Assembly: GCA_015655035.1 (NCBI GenBank)
Contig: JAATFS010000469.1
Coordinates: forward strand, 1 to 23,053
Source of the DNA: Lysobacterales bacterium
Lineage (GTDB): Bacteria > Pseudomonadota > Gammaproteobacteria > Xanthomonadales > Xanthomonadaceae
Direction: 5' to 3'
DNA length: 23,053 bases
Shown here: piece after piece, positions 22,995 through 23,053 of the stretch
Position numbering within the stretch: position 1 is the stretch's first letter
Layout: each line of letters begins with the position of its first letter
Program-made: the position numbers and the translations under genes
Notes under the pieces: model-generated
What the model was told of the DNA's origin: nothing
Database searches by the model: none
What the model saw: only the letters and a program-made list of their open reading frames with translations

Positions 22995-23053
22995 CGTCCG
23001 AAATTAGAAGTCGCCTATGGGAGTGATGTTTCAGGCTTCGTCAGCGTCGTACC
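22995..23053. other. Right edge, no feature seen
   Basis: The last 59 bases hold no supported gene. A frame from an ATG at 22974 stays open to the edge, but its start lies inside the 3' arm of the terminator and there is no independent support. Confidence 0.4.

Noticed and set aside
22974..23053. Possible gene start (MEVGIIFRPKLEV...) at the right edge
   Set aside because: The ATG lies in the 3' arm of a likely terminator, and only about 26 codons are visible.

Overview
The window is GC-rich and densely coded, and both gene content and gene order point to a gammaproteobacterium of the Xanthomonadaceae, probably Xanthomonas or a close relative. This placement is inference. It rests on the engB / cytochrome c4 / tandem dsbA order, the glutamate-cysteine ligase type, an slt70-cca neighbourhood, and an intergenic hairpin-rich repeat of the kind scattered through these genomes. 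No database was searched.

Layout. (1) 1-1652, minus strand: the start of a Cys-repeat lipoprotein gene that runs off the left edge, preceded by a GT4-type glycosyltransferase. (2) 1812-4963, plus strand: an OmpR-type response regulator and its sensor kinase (4-base overlap), then an unrecognised lipoprotein. (3) 5030-6394, minus strand: glutamate-cysteine ligase gshA, probably from a TTG start. (4) 6698-9315, plus strand: a VIT/CCC1-type iron/manganese transporter, an AraC-family regulator, and a secreted metallo-beta-lactamase-fold hydrolase. A 17-4-17 bp direct repeat lies between the last two. (5) 9355-13388: engB (minus), divergent from a thiol/redox block of di-haem cytochrome c4, periplasmic DsbA and a lipid-anchored DsbA paralogue, then an EEP-family phosphatase/nuclease. 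(6) 13469-15412: soluble lytic transglycosylase. (7) 15413-16289: a gap with no convincing gene but a chain of hairpins. (8) 16290-19067: an NCS2 purine permease and the CCA-adding enzyme cca. (9) 19068-23053: an accessory segment. It holds unrecognised DNA with one doubtful small ORF, then a minus-strand operon of two SDR oxidoreductases and a frameshifted COG2085-type (F420-dependent NADP reductase-like) gene. A TetR regulator is divergent from this operon, and two matching 12-bp dyads lie in the shared promoter region.

How the genes may work together: the cytochrome c4 and the two DsbA proteins act in the cell envelope (electron transfer and disulfide formation). gshA supplies cytoplasmic thiol. 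The TetR/SDR block looks like a self-contained inducible redox module acquired by transfer and now partly decayed. The observations most worth checking are the AraC-type operator geometry, the hairpin-chain element, the tandem DsbA pair with a lipoprotein member, the Cys-motif repeat lipoprotein and the single-base frameshift. I see no CRISPR array, tRNA, rRNA or intact insertion sequence.
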